A stretch of DNA of 64,000 nt from Flammula alnicola (lineage: Eukaryota; Basidiomycota; Agaricomycetes; Agaricales; Strophariaceae): assembly GCA_015499995.1 (NCBI GenBank), contig JADNRV010000006.1:186001-250000 (forward strand), read 5' to 3'. Numbering within the stretch: the first letter of the stretch is position 1; the number at the start of each line of letters is the position of its first letter. Under the pieces are notes generated by a model, which worked only from the letters and a program-made list of their open reading frames with translations, was not told the DNA's origin and did no database searches. A program made the translations under genes and the position numbers. Positions 21,091 to 31,426 of this stretch are shown here, piece after piece.

Positions 21091-24000
21091 ATGGTTATGC
21101 CTTCGTGGTCTCGCTTACTCCCGACCATTCACTGCGATTCTGACTCATCACCGACATCCCTCACAAAATCTGCACTCCAGTCCGTGCGCACCGCCGTTGC
21201 AGTCCCCGAGAACGAGCTCAGGCGATGGAGGCGTACGTTCGACAGTAACGCAAAGGTCATCAATGGCGAGAAGTAAGTAGTACAAAGTCACATGAGCCTG
21301 ACAGTGAGAGCGAGAAGGTCTGGAACGGGAATGCTGACCTAGGCGTGGTTGCTGTTTCCTTTTTATTCTAGGTATTTGGATACAGAGAGCTTTGTCAATG
21401 CTATCGCGCCCAAGGGAGATTTGACGAAGATTGGTCGCTCGCAGTTTGCCATCCTCTTTCGCATAGCCGACACCTCGCGACGTGGCTTGGTCTCATGGGA
21501 GGATTTCACGGTCTTCGAGACTCTCCTGAAGCGTCCCGATGCGGAATACTGGATGGCCTTCCAGTATTTCGACGTGTACGTTATTTCTTGTTCCATACAA
21601 CGCGCGCATTCGAAATGATACTTTGCACACAGCGACCACTCAGGATACATCGACTACAATGAATTCAAGACCGTGTTCTCTGCCAACCTCGGGCCGGATG
21701 CGATACCGTTTGATTTCGACTGGTAAATCGCGTTTTACGTCCGTCTTTTCCTTATCTTTACACTCATTATCTACCTTTCAGCGATTGGGTCAAACTATAC
21801 CTAGGAAAGAAGAACGGGACGCATGTGCTAGGATGTATGGCATCATTTACTTGTACCGAGGTCCCCACGGCTGACGAGTCGGCCAGATAATGAATTTACG
21901 CAGCTCATGAAAGGCTTGCAGGGCGAGCGGCTGCGCCAGGCCTTCAAATATTTAGATACCGACGAGGATGGGTTCATAAAACCAGACGAGTTCAAGAGAA
22001 TCATTCTAGTGCGTCCACCACCATGCTTGCTTTTCGGTGTCCACTCATTGCGCTGTGCAGGAAATTTCAGGACATAAATTATCGGACGCTGTTATAGACC
22101 GACTGCCCACTCTTTGTACTTTGACTCCAGGGCAGCGTATATCTTATTCGGAAGTTATTGCCTTCCATAATGTCGTTAGAGGTGAGTTGGCTGTGGGTTG
22201 GACTTGGAAATGGCGCTCATCACTATTCAGAAATGGATATGGTAGAAAGGTAAGCTACGTTTTAGACATGTCTGCGGATGGTATTGACGCGTCTTTTGTA
22301 AATGAAGGATAATCCGCGAGGCCACTGCAAAGAGCAAGGACGGACGGATAGACCAAACCGATTTCCTCAACCACGCCGCGTCCAGTTCGCGTTACTCGCT
22401 CTTCACCCCCATGGAAGCTTCCATCATCTTCCACTTTGCCGGACGCGGAATCCCTTCGCAACGCCTCGCCCTCATTGACTTCGCGCAACTGCTGGACCCA
22501 AGATGGCGGCCTCCGCATGAGGAGTTCGCCGAGCAGAAAGCTCCTGCAATATCGTTGGGCAAGAAGTTCTTGATGTCGACGTATAGCTTTGTTCAGGGTG
22601 GTACGTATAATCCATATACTTGATTGAATTTTGTAAATAACTGTGAGGTTGGCAGGTTTTGCCGGAGCTGTTGGAGCCACTATTGTGTACCCTATTGATA
22701 TGGTCAAGGTATGCATCGCGCTTGTGTTGCTGAACTGAGAGTTTCATTTAACTAAACGCCATATTTATTAGACTCGGTAAGTTTTCGCAGCCTAGAATTA
22801 AAGAACACTCGCCCATCTGCTGCCAGAATGCAAAACCAACGGTCCACCGTCGTTGGACAATTGCTGTACAAGAACAGCATTGACTGTGCCAAGAAGATCT
22901 TCCGTAACGAAGGATTCGTAGGCTTTTACCGGGGTCTCGGACCACAGCTCATTGCAAGTGTTACTTTGCTTCTATATTAATTGTAATGCTGATCCAAGGG
23001 GATTTCAGGGTGTCGCACCTGAGAAGGCAATCAAGTTGACGGTGAATGATTTGATACGAGCACGAGCTATGGATCCCGAAACGGGGCGTATAAAAATTGG
23101 ATGGGAGCTTTTCGCAGGTGGTATGGCCGGTGGATCGCAAGTGGTACGTATATGCGGCTTTTTTGCGGTCTACTTTTATACTCATGATGTGCATTAGATT
23201 TTCACTAATCCTCTAGAAATCGTGTATGTACCTCTTATGCCTCTTTTAAAAGGGTCGGCCATTTATTGAGTTGTGCTTTATAGGAAAATCCGCCTGCAAG
23301 TGCAAGGTGAAGCCGCCAAAGTCGAGGGCGCTATAGCTAAAGGTGCCGTCCACATTATCCGACAACTCGGCATTCTCGGTCTATACAAGGGTTCTACTGC
23401 GTGTTTGCTCCGTGACATTCCATTCTCGGCGATCTATTTCACTGCATATTCCCACTTGAGAAAAGATGTGTTCCAAGATGGGTATAACGGGAAACAGCTG
23501 TCATTCTTGGAGACTCTTGGAGCTGCCGCGATCGCGTACGTTTTCTTCACTTCTCGCGTGGCAGCGATCTGATGTTTTCTGTGATGCTGTCAGTGGTATG
23601 CCTGCCGCATACCTTACAACGCCTGCAGGTGAGAGATTCTGATGTTGCGTTGATGTTATCAATCTCAGAGTTTTACGGACTACCTTAGATGTTGTAAAGA
23701 CTAGGCTGCAGGTAGAGGCGAGGAAAGGCCAGACACACTATTCAGGTCTCCGGGATGCCTTTGTGAAAATCTGTAAGTGCCATCGCTGTTTTCAGGAGGT
23801 TGGAGCTTATCTGAATGATGCAGATCGAGAGGAGGGTTTCCGAGCTTTGTTCAAAGGAGGCCCTGCCCGAGTCATTCGCAGTAGTCCTCAGTTCGGATTT
23901 ACTCTGCTAGGTGAGATACGCAGTATTAATACTCTTTGAATACGTTGCCTAACGGAATCTGCAGCCTATGAAACCTTGAAAGATGTTGTGAGTATATCTA

Positions 24001-24307
24001 TTTTTAACCCATTAGTCACTATTCACCATGCGATTTGGAATTTCCGGCGTAGCTACCCGTGAGTGTGTTCTTATTCCATAATTTTGATAAAATCTCACCT
24101 GGATCCCCCTGCGTGTAGTATCCTTGGCACGACCAGCCCCCTAAGATGCAGACTGCTCTCACATCTCGTCCAGATGAAATGTCGAAGATTCGGGCCCGGA
24201 ACGCACTCAAGATTCTGCTGGACGTTCATGGAGACTTTGGCCGACGTGCAGCGGCATTTGGGGGACGACCGCTGTCGTTGTCCAATCCAAGGCTGTCCTC
24301 ATCATGA
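21091..24307 (+). CDS. mitochondrial aspartate/glutamate carrier with EF-hands (Agc1/aralar/citrin type)
   Basis: This inner-membrane carrier exchanges aspartate for glutamate plus a proton, feeding the malate-aspartate shuttle. The N-terminal half is an array of EF-hand-like segments, including [29 protein letters not shown] and [15 protein letters not shown]. The C-terminal half holds the three mitochondrial-carrier repeats with signatures PIDMVKTRMQ, PLEIVKIRLQ and [10 protein letters not shown], each followed by the GFxGxxxG-type motifs ([34 protein letters not shown]). EF-hands fused to a carrier distinguish the aralar/citrin group from ordinary carriers. It ends at 24307 ([11 protein letters not shown]). 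The gene has more than ten short introns and no supported frame break. The first AUG could be 21091 or 21097. Confidence 0.9.
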
Positions 24308-24560
24308 TTGGGTAAGTTCTGGATCAGAGTTGTCGCGCTTGGCTGTAATAGATTTATTTTTGGAATTTATATTGGCGAGCCAATGGGTGTGTTGTGTGTA
24401 TTGGCTCCCTAGAGACACATCAAGCTGTGTGTCACGACCGAGATCTCCTTGAGTTTTCTTTTCCGGATGGACTGTTGATGAGGAAGGTGATGATACCTGC
24501 CAATGGTTGCACGATTTGTCACACCAGTGACAGTCAATTAGTGATCGTTCAAATACTCTA

Positions 24561-24643
24561 AAGTCCCTCTCACACCTCTCACCCTTCTTCCTCGTTCGTC
24601 TTCGTTTTTTTCGTTCTTCTCCTCTCTTTTATTTCTTTTTTAA
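24561..24643 (+). promoter_or_regulatory. CT-rich tract upstream of secreted-protein gene
   Basis: Over about 80 bp the plus strand is almost purely C and T (CTCACCCTTCTTCCTCG followed by T-rich stretches). Pyrimidine tracts like this commonly sit just upstream of the transcription start of strongly expressed fungal genes. About 210 bp separate it from the ATG at 24856. The role is inferred from position. Confidence 0.4.
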
Positions 24644-24855
24644 CGCGGTGAGCTTGAATACTTCCTCGATCTTTGCCATATCTTAATATGATTCTCCAGA
24701 TCGCTGCTGCGTTCGTTGTTTCGCATTCCTTCAGCTGCAAGACAGCGTCAACGACAGCGTAGACCGCTTCCTCTCTTCGTTCTTCTAATTCGCAACAAAA
24801 CAATTTCGTATTTCTTTGCGCCTTGTGCAGCAGCCCCACTTTCTTTGAAATCATC

Positions 24856-26618
24856 ATGAAGTCGATCGTTTTTGGTCTTTCCCTTGTGAGCGCGGCCGTC
24901 GCCCAGATTAGTGTGGTGGGAATGTCCATGGTTCCCGTGGATGCTGCTTCAGCGACAGCATCTGCGTCCGCATCGTCAGCCGCTGTCGCCAGCTCGTCTG
25001 GCCCATCGGTTACCCCTGCCCCATCGCCTGCCAATGGAGGCTATGGTGGATATGCCGCCCCTTCTCAGCAGACTGCCCCCCCTTCGAGCTCTGTTGATTT
25101 CTACCAGATAATGCCCTATTCTGCGTACCAGAATGGAGGATACAAAAGCTTGGATTGTGGCTACGGTTACTCGAAGGCGTCGGATGGGTCTTGCGGGCGG
25201 GAGTCTTGGGTGCGTTATACATTATTTAGCACTCTGCGCCAAATATTCATGAATTTTCTTGCAGTATACCCAGCAGATTGATAGTTGTTACGCCACGACG
25301 ATCATCAATATTAACAACAAGTATATATGAATTTCTGAAATGTTTGACATGGGGTGCTTACTCTTTTTTTTTCTGCAGCGAGTGCAACTACGGTTATAAC
25401 AACTACAATACGGAGACGGTGACAGTGACCCAAACGTACACACAGGTCCAGGTATGTTATGTGGTTTCCTGAAAATTTGCCTGGTACTGAAAGGGGTGCA
25501 TCAGACCTACACACAAGTTGTTCCCACCACAATTACCATGCACGAGACTGTTACTCAGACCAAAACCGATATTATGCAAGTTACTCAGGTCGTTACTTCT
25601 GTCGAGGTTGTGCCAACCACTCGTGTCTGGGTGTCTACCCAGACCATCGATAACACTTTGACTCTCGAGCACACTCTCACTGCTACTGAGACTATGACGC
25701 AGACCAACATCTACACTCAGACAGCCACTCAGACCGACACAGCTACCCAGACTCTCAAGGAGACGATGACCGACTTCGTCACCATGACCCAACTCAGCAC
25801 GATCATCCAACCGACGACATATACCAGCGTCTGGGTCTCTACCCAGGTCATCGATAATGTAAGTGGAGTAGCTTCTTCCCAAAACCCTGAGCTCAATCCA
25901 AGTGAATTTTATTAGACCCAAACTATCGAGCAGACCATGACTGACACCGTCACCGATGCGATCACCTCTATTCAGACCGCGACTATGACCGAGATCATGA
26001 CCGACAAAGTCACCGTCACCGAAGTTCAGACCTACGTCCAACCTACAACCGTCACCTCAGTATGGGTCGAGAAACAGACGATTGACAACGTGAGTTATCG
26101 TCACCCCCGAGTTGTAAGAATTTAACTAAACAAAAAAATACAGACTCAAACCGTCGACCACACCATCACGTCGACCCAGGTTTGGGACCAGACAATGACC
26201 CAGACTCTCACCTACCTGCAGACGGCCACTGAGACTGCTACCCAAACTGAGACTGCTACTGCTACCCAAACCGTCGTTGAGACACAGCTGTCGAATTGCC
26301 TCTACCAGGTGTGTATTTTTGACGTTGCTGAAGAATGATTCGCTAAGAACAAATAAATTCCAGTGCAAGTCACAATACTGGTTGACCACGGGTAGCAGCA
26401 ACAGCTGGAACACATACGCTCAGCCTTCGCCATCGTGGTCCGCGTCCGGGTCAGCGTCGACTGGCTACGGCTCTAGTAGCGGCTCTTCCTACGGCTCTAG
26501 CAGCGGCTCTTCCTACGGCTCGAACAGCGGTTCTTCGTCCGGTTCCTCCTACGGCTCAAGTGGCTCTTCGTACAGCGGCTCCGGAGGTGCGGTAGCGGGA
26601 TCCGGCTATGGTTACTAA
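24856..26618 (+). CDS. secreted Thr/Gln-rich repeat protein, adhesin-like
   Basis: The ATG at 24856 gives a clear signal peptide (MKSIVFGLSLVSAAVAQ). It is followed by a Ser/Ala/Pro linker, a small Cys-containing segment (LDCGYGYSKASDGSCGRESW, QQIDSCYATTI, NNECNYGYNNY), and a long beta-prone region of alternating Thr with Gln/Val (TVTQTYTQV, TATQTDTATQT). Within this region a unit ending VWVSTQTIDN occurs three times. A Cys pair (LSNCLYQ-CKSQYW) precedes a Ser/Gly/Tyr-rich C-terminus ending at 26618. There is no C-terminal hydrophobic tail, so no GPI anchor. Heavy O-glycosylation is likely given the Thr/Ser content. It may be a cell-wall or matrix protein. I do not know a named family. Introns are at about 25210-25264, 25321-25379, 25453-25504, 25859-25915, 26090-26143 and 26309-26363. 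Confidence 0.75.
25613..26089 (+). repeat. three VWVxxQxIDN protein repeats with shared intron position
   Basis: Related units occur at about 25613-25654 (PTTRVWVSTQTIDN), 25809-25858 (PTTYTSVWVSTQVIDN) and 26039-26089 (PTTVTSVWVEKQTIDN), each followed by a T-x-T-x-E/D-x-T stretch. Units 2 and 3 are each cut by an intron directly after the Asn codon, in phase 0. Unit 1 has no intron there. Confidence 0.7.
26462..26585 (+). repeat. Gly/Ser/Tyr codon repeat
   Basis: The coding 3' end of the secreted-protein gene repeats a short unit encoding Y-G-S-S-S-G-S-S (GGCTCTTCCTACGGCTC-type) about six times with small variations. Length polymorphism by slippage is likely. Confidence 0.7.
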
Positions 26619-27087
26619 AGGATTCAACCCTTTCGTGCCATTTCACATTTTCCGCGGTTCTCGTAGTCATGTCATGTCGTTCACGTCGCATATTCTAGAG
26701 TTTTCTGGCCAGAGCATCATATCCCTCACCAGCACGGACTACAATCATCTCACGTTACAGCTTGCTCGCAAATGGACTTGTTCAAAATTTTATATGCCTT
26801 CGACTTCTTCTTTCAAGCTGGCTGCTATCATTATTGGTACTTAATACGTTTTTGCAAGGCGCGAATTTTTTTCCCTTGTTGACAGGTTCATCCAGCCCCG
26901 CCACCAATCCTTATTTCGACCTATTTATCCCTTCTTCCTCCTGCCCGCTTGGGCACTGTCTTTTCACTTTCTCTAGTCCTAGGCCACTAGGTTAGTGTTG
27001 CAATGGAATGCTTTCGAGAATCGCTACCTACTGTAATAATCAAAACACGAAAGGCGAGGGTCTAGAAAGTGCTCATTTGAATCTGAG
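26619..27087. other. spacer after the secreted-protein gene
   Basis: About 470 bp hold the 3' region of the secreted-protein gene and the upstream part of the next promoter. Open frames here (26608-26844, 26762-26995) are hydrophobic or low-complexity and unrecognisable. Nothing else is seen. Confidence 0.4.
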
Positions 27088-27114
27088 ATGACGTCATGCA
27101 TATGCATTTATAAA
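27088..27114 (+). promoter_or_regulatory. CRE palindrome, second palindrome and TATA box
   Basis: ATGACGTCAT (27088-27097) is a perfect CRE/ATF palindrome. It shares its last base with TGCATATGCA (27097-27106) and is directly followed by TTTATAAA (27107-27114), 41 bp upstream of the ATG at 27156. bZIP factors of the Atf1/AP-1 kind bind CRE sites in fungi; regulation of this gene by one is inference. Confidence 0.45.
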
Positions 27115-27155
27115 CCCTCTGCTGCTGAGCCTGTTTTCTACAACATACACCGAAA

Positions 27156-27707
27156 ATGCCTTTGTACGTCGCGGATGGATCCATTGACCCCCTAACCCTC
27201 AAGACGGTGCCAGAGCACTATATCATCTTCTACTCATCGATCGTGCATGGTGAAATGTGGTGTCCAGTAAGCATCTTTTATCATCGGATCGGAGTAAAAT
27301 CTGACATTTCGTGATAGGATTGTAGAGCTGTTGAGCAGCTCGTGAAAGAAACTTTCTCGAATGAAGATAGCGGCCCAGAAGGTCTCATCGTCTATGTTGG
27401 CGACAGGACACAGTGAGTCACCCCCAAATCTTCCTTATTCAACTCCAGTTGGCGACCGAGGTTAATGGCATATATCTCGTAGATGGAAAACGCCATCGAA
27501 CATCTACCGCCAAGAGCCATGGCACATCAGCAGTGTGCCAACAATAGTTAAATTGATAGATGTGGGTCTTCTCCTTCGCCTGTTTGGCTCGTTGTTACGG
27601 CCTGACTTATCGCTATCACACACCGATTTTAGGGAAAGGAAGTTTCACGGCTCGTCGATGACGCTGCAATTCTGAAAGAGCTTGCGACGTTTGTGAAATC
27701 GGGATGA
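27156..27707 (+). CDS. TXNDC17/TRP14-like thioredoxin-fold protein
   Basis: A small cytosolic disulfide reductase of the DUF953/TXNDC17 group. It starts MPLYVADGSIDPLTLKTVP, then HYIIFYSSIVHGEMWCPDC, whose WCPDC is the family's redox-active motif (thioredoxin itself has WCGPC). It continues CRAVEQLVKETFS, VYVGDRTQWKTPSNIYR, the cis-Pro loop HISSVPTIVKLIDGKEVSRL, and ends ELATFVKSG at 27707. About 120 residues, matching the family. The first intron begins at 27267, right between the Pro and Asp codons of WCPDC. It converges with the MoaA-MoaC gene, with 145 bp between stops. No signal peptide. Confidence 0.9.
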
Positions 27708-27852
27708 TAAGAAGCTGGCTGTCGTGTATGAGTAGCTGTTATTTCCCGATGTCATGGAATTACTCTCGTAAAAATAACAAGGAGTTCCATCTCTATCATT
27801 GATCACCATCATCATGTATACGCATCGATATCATTGTGTGCGTTTCTGAAAT

Positions 27853-30111
27853 CTAACAATGCCTGTCAAAGTCGCCGCTCCTGCCACCGGATTTACGCGT
27901 GACCATGATCTTCCCAATCTCCATTTCCTTTCCCGCAACAGCTTTCAGCATGTCCCAGACGGTCAGCAGTCCAACTGATACAGCCGTAAGAGCCTCCATC
28001 TCGACACCTGTCTTCCCCTCACACGTGACAGTCGCGGTGCACAGTATACTGTGCCTCCCGTCCGCAGTGTCTGTATTTTGAGCCGATGCAGGATGGGGTT
28101 GTTCGGATGGTTGTTCTGGCATGAGGGTGACATCAATCTTCGACAGCGCGAGTGGATGGCAAAGAGGGATTAACGAAGGGGTCGCTTTTGCTCCCATGAT
28201 CGCCGCCAGCTGGGCGACAGTGAGGGTATCTCCCTTCCTTCTTGCCTTGGCTATTGCTACATCCTCGGGATTTGTAGCGTTCTTGGCTTCTTCCAATGGG
28301 TAGGAGGAAGTAACGAGGTTATAAGCGATCTGAGGAATATATATTCGGCCAGATGCTGTTGCGGTACGTTTCGTGGGCTGCTTATCGCTGACATCAACCA
28401 TGGAGGCACGGCCATGCTCGTCTAGATGTGTGAGTCCGGAAGACGAAGTGCAGTAGACTCGGGCGCTTGTGGCTCTCGTATTTTGCGGGTTCAGAGATGT
28501 CGGATATAAGAAAGGACGGACTTGCGTGGAAAGTGTGCTCTTCGGCGCAACATACCTCGGTGCATTACCTGAAAGAGGATGGAGGAAAATATTGAGAACG
28601 CAGATTACACCAGGAAAACCGACGCTCTACATGAAAAGAGAACACTCAACCACCTATAAGAATCATCGGCCTGTTTGTTGTGACATCGATGTCTTGCATG
28701 CCGGCGTGCTTTTCCTTCTTGCCTGATACGGCTAGGCCGATGGTCTCGAGCAACTCTTCATCGGATGCCCCCATGCGGAGTTTGTCACGGAGAGATACCT
28801 CGGTTGCATCGAATAGGCATACCTGTGAGTTTTATTCGAATCAGATGTCTATACAATGCACAGAGACATGCGACACTTGCCTTTATCTGCCCGTCGGCTG
28901 TCAAGCGTAGGCGGTTGCAAGATGCACAGAAATGATCTGACATGCTGGAGATGAAGCCGAAGTTGCCTTTATACCCGGGTATCGTCCATGACCGTGCGGT
29001 GTCATTTAACTCGTCCGGAGCACGCTGTGCATTTGCATGGCGAACTTGTATGCGTTTCAAAAGCTCAGACGAGGGGACCATCTTTTTCTGGTCCCATTTA
29101 TTGCCTTAGAGCTAAGGTAAGCTACTGCAAAATCAGGTTCATTGCAGAAGGACCGACCGGTAAACGGCATGAACTCGATAAACCTGACAGATATAGGTTG
29201 GTCCTTGGACATCTCCACAAAGTCGAGAACCTCAGAGTCGTTTAGGTCTTTTATGACTACAACGTTGACTTTGACTGAAGCCAGACTAGAAGCTAATGCA
29301 GCTTCAAGAGTTTTCAGCACTGCTTCATGGCCTCTGCGTCGAGTTATGAGCTCGAATTTGAATGGGTCCAAAGTGTCCAAGCTATGCCGAATCAGCGCCG
29401 AAGCTTACGGAAACAGTACGAATGCGTTCACCTCAGATTTAAATGTGTAAGACCGTTATCGATGAGCTGCGGTAGGCGTCGGTGCAGGGCAAGGCCATTG
29501 CTAGTCATGCCGATTGATTTGAGGCCATATTGTTTAAGTCCATTTAAATTACCTGGATCGACCCATTATTATCTGCAATCCAATTGTACAAGTGACACGT
29601 ACTGATGATATCCGCGATCCCTTTGCGGACGGTAGGTTCTCCTCCTGTAAGTCGGATCTTGGTGACACCACTCTTCACGAACAATGTGGCGAGACGTAGG
29701 ATCTCGTCGTTTGTCAGCAGCTTGCCGTCAGGAGACAGGTCGACGCCTTCGCTGGGCATACAGTAGAAACCTACAACAAAGCATGACAGGTGTCCAGTTC
29801 TTCAGAATTCTGGTGGTCGTGATGATCGACTCACATCGAAGGTTGCATCTTTCCGTCAAGGATATTCTGAGGTAGTTGTGTCGTCGATGGAACGAATCTG
29901 TAAGGTGCTTCGAGAAAGGTGCGGTGGAGTCAAGCTGTTTAATTTTCGCCTAAAATATTCAAGAATAAGTCAGAATAATTCCTTTATGCAGTCAACTGTC
30001 ACGTACTTGAGCCCGAAGCTGGACACTTGAGGGAGATGGAGCAGAGGACGTCGCGAACCATCGCAGAGTGCTGCCAACCGTTGTCCGAAAGCATTTCTTG
30101 ATTTGTGACAT
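27853..30111 (-). CDS. molybdenum cofactor biosynthesis MoaA-MoaC fusion (MOCS1/cnxABC type)
   Basis: This gene carries out the first step of Moco synthesis, GTP to cyclic pyranopterin monophosphate. The MoaA half is a radical-SAM enzyme. A basic leader from ATG 30111 ([20 protein letters not shown]) looks mitochondrial. Then come [17 protein letters not shown] with the CxxxCxxC cluster, [44 protein letters not shown] and the C-terminal cluster [11 protein letters not shown]...VCLF. It ends [10 protein letters not shown]. The MoaC half begins near [14 protein letters not shown] and carries [30 protein letters not shown] and the MoaC signature [19 protein letters not shown], ending at 27853. 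The intron at 28569-28653 joins the halves; unspliced, the frame reads Gly-Gly-stop. The intron at 28823-28880 has a GC donor. No frame break. PUP3 is divergent. Confidence 0.93.
28569..28653 (-). promoter_or_regulatory. MoaA/MoaC junction intron, candidate retention switch
   Basis: On the minus strand the coding sequence ends ATA-G, then GTGGTTGAG begins the intron, which ends CTCTTTCAG before GT-AAT-GCA. Splicing gives Ile-Gly-Asn-Ala-Pro and continues to MoaC. Retention gives Ile-Gly-Gly then TGA (28646-28648). At 85 bp it is longer than the neighbouring 58-bp intron, and the donor GTGGTT is a weak match to GTRNGT. Confidence 0.7.
28823..28880 (-). other. GC-AG intron in the MoaA region
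   Basis: The exon ends GGGCAGATAAAG and the intron begins GCAAGT, ending AACTCACAG before GTATGCCTATTC. Removing 58 bp joins DGQIK to VCLFDATEV and restores the third Cys of the C-terminal Fe-S site. AAG|GCAAGT is a close match to the known GC-donor consensus. Confidence 0.75.
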
Positions 30112-30385
30112 ACCTTCGAATTATAAGCAAATAGAGAATTATACGCCTGGCATTGAAGGCGACAGTATCGTTAATGGTATGGCAGTTCGGGATTAGAGAA
30201 ATTGAACATCTTCTGAAAACATGGTTCAGAGTCAGGGCGGCATGTCGGCCCGGATATTTCGCGTGACAAAGTGTGTGTAACAGAAACGACGCGTCACCTC
30301 CAAAGTAGCAAGGGCAAATCGACGCGTAATTCTCTACCAATACCCTGTTTCTTTTTGACCTCCACCACATTATCATTCTTTCAAG
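30112..30385. promoter_or_regulatory. bidirectional promoter, MOCS1-type gene / PUP3
   Basis: Only 274 bp separate the two start codons, so both promoters and 5' UTRs must lie here. No clear TATA box is visible in either direction. A polypyrimidine-like CTTTTTGACC...CATTCTTTCAAG segment precedes the PUP3 ATG. Confidence 0.5.
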
Positions 30386-31242
30386 ATGGTGCGCTATATT
30401 GGGCGTTTAGCTTCAGCATGATACTAATTGGCATGTTAGTCGATCATGGATCAGAACGGTGGCTCCGTAATAGCCATGGTTGGGAAGGAGTGTGTAGCAA
30501 TTGCGTCTGACTTACGGTTGGGGAATCAGGCCTTGGGGATTTCCTCGAATTTCCAAAGGGTATGCATTGAAGATAACTTGCTCTATTTCGAAGGACACTG
30601 ACAACCTACAAAGATATTCCCTGTAACAGATCAAATCTTCCTTGGACTTCCAGGACTTGCGACGGATGTTGCGACACTGTGAGCCAATTAGATCTCATGT
30701 ACAGCAGATATTTGTTAAAATGAATCACCATTTAGACACGAGCGTCTCCGTTTCCGCATCAACATGTATACTATCAAAGAAGAACGGGAAATCGCACCAG
30801 AAACCTTTGCCCATCTTGTATCCTCAACACTCTACGAACATAGATTCGGCCCCTACTTCATCGAGCCCGTTATGGCCGGCCTTACCAAAACACCAACAGG
30901 GGGATACAAACCCTTTATTGCAGCGACAGACCTCATTGGATGCCTGAACTTTGCGAAGGACTTTGTCGTGGCGGGAACTGCTAGCACGAAGCTATATGGT
31001 GTAGCTGAAGGTCTTTGGGAACCAGGCCTTGAGCCAGAGGATTTGTTCGAGACGATCTCGCAGACGCTAATGAATGCGGTCGACCGTGATGCGTTTTCGG
31101 GCTGGGGATGCATCGTGCATGTCATGTCAGTATTCCTGTTTATGAAAGCCTATGTGGTTTTGTGCTTACCAGATTTATCCTTCTTCATTGCAGTACGAAG
31201 GACAAGGTGATAACACGCACGCTGAAAGGGAGAATGGATTAA
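30386..31242 (+). CDS. PUP3: 20S proteasome subunit beta-3 (Pup3)
   Basis: A non-catalytic beta subunit of the 20S core particle. Exon 1 is just the start codon (30386-30388). A 51-bp intron (30389-30439, GTGCGC...TTAG) joins it to TCG-ATC-ATG, giving MSIMDQNGGSVIAMVGKECVA. The rest follows the family closely: SDLRLGNQALGISSNFQRIF, DQIFLGLPGLATDV, LHERLRFRINMYTIKEER, FGPYFIEPVMAGL, YKPFIAATDLIGC, FVVAGTASTKLYGVAEGLWE and GWGCIVHVITKDKVITRTLK, ending GRMD at 31242. No propeptide or catalytic N-terminal Thr is expected for beta-3 and none is seen. No frame break. Confidence 0.95.
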
Positions 31243-31426
31243 TTACGCTACGCTGTTTATTCACTACACTCTGCCTTGATTTGAACTGAGCAATGTATTT
31301 CCTGTATCGCTAAGATGAGCAAGAAGTTCTCACGTCTGCAATCATTCCGAAACGAAGCGCGTTCCGGCCTCAATTCAACACCCTCGAGTCAACCATTCAA
31401 CTCAATATATGGAATCGATATAGGCG

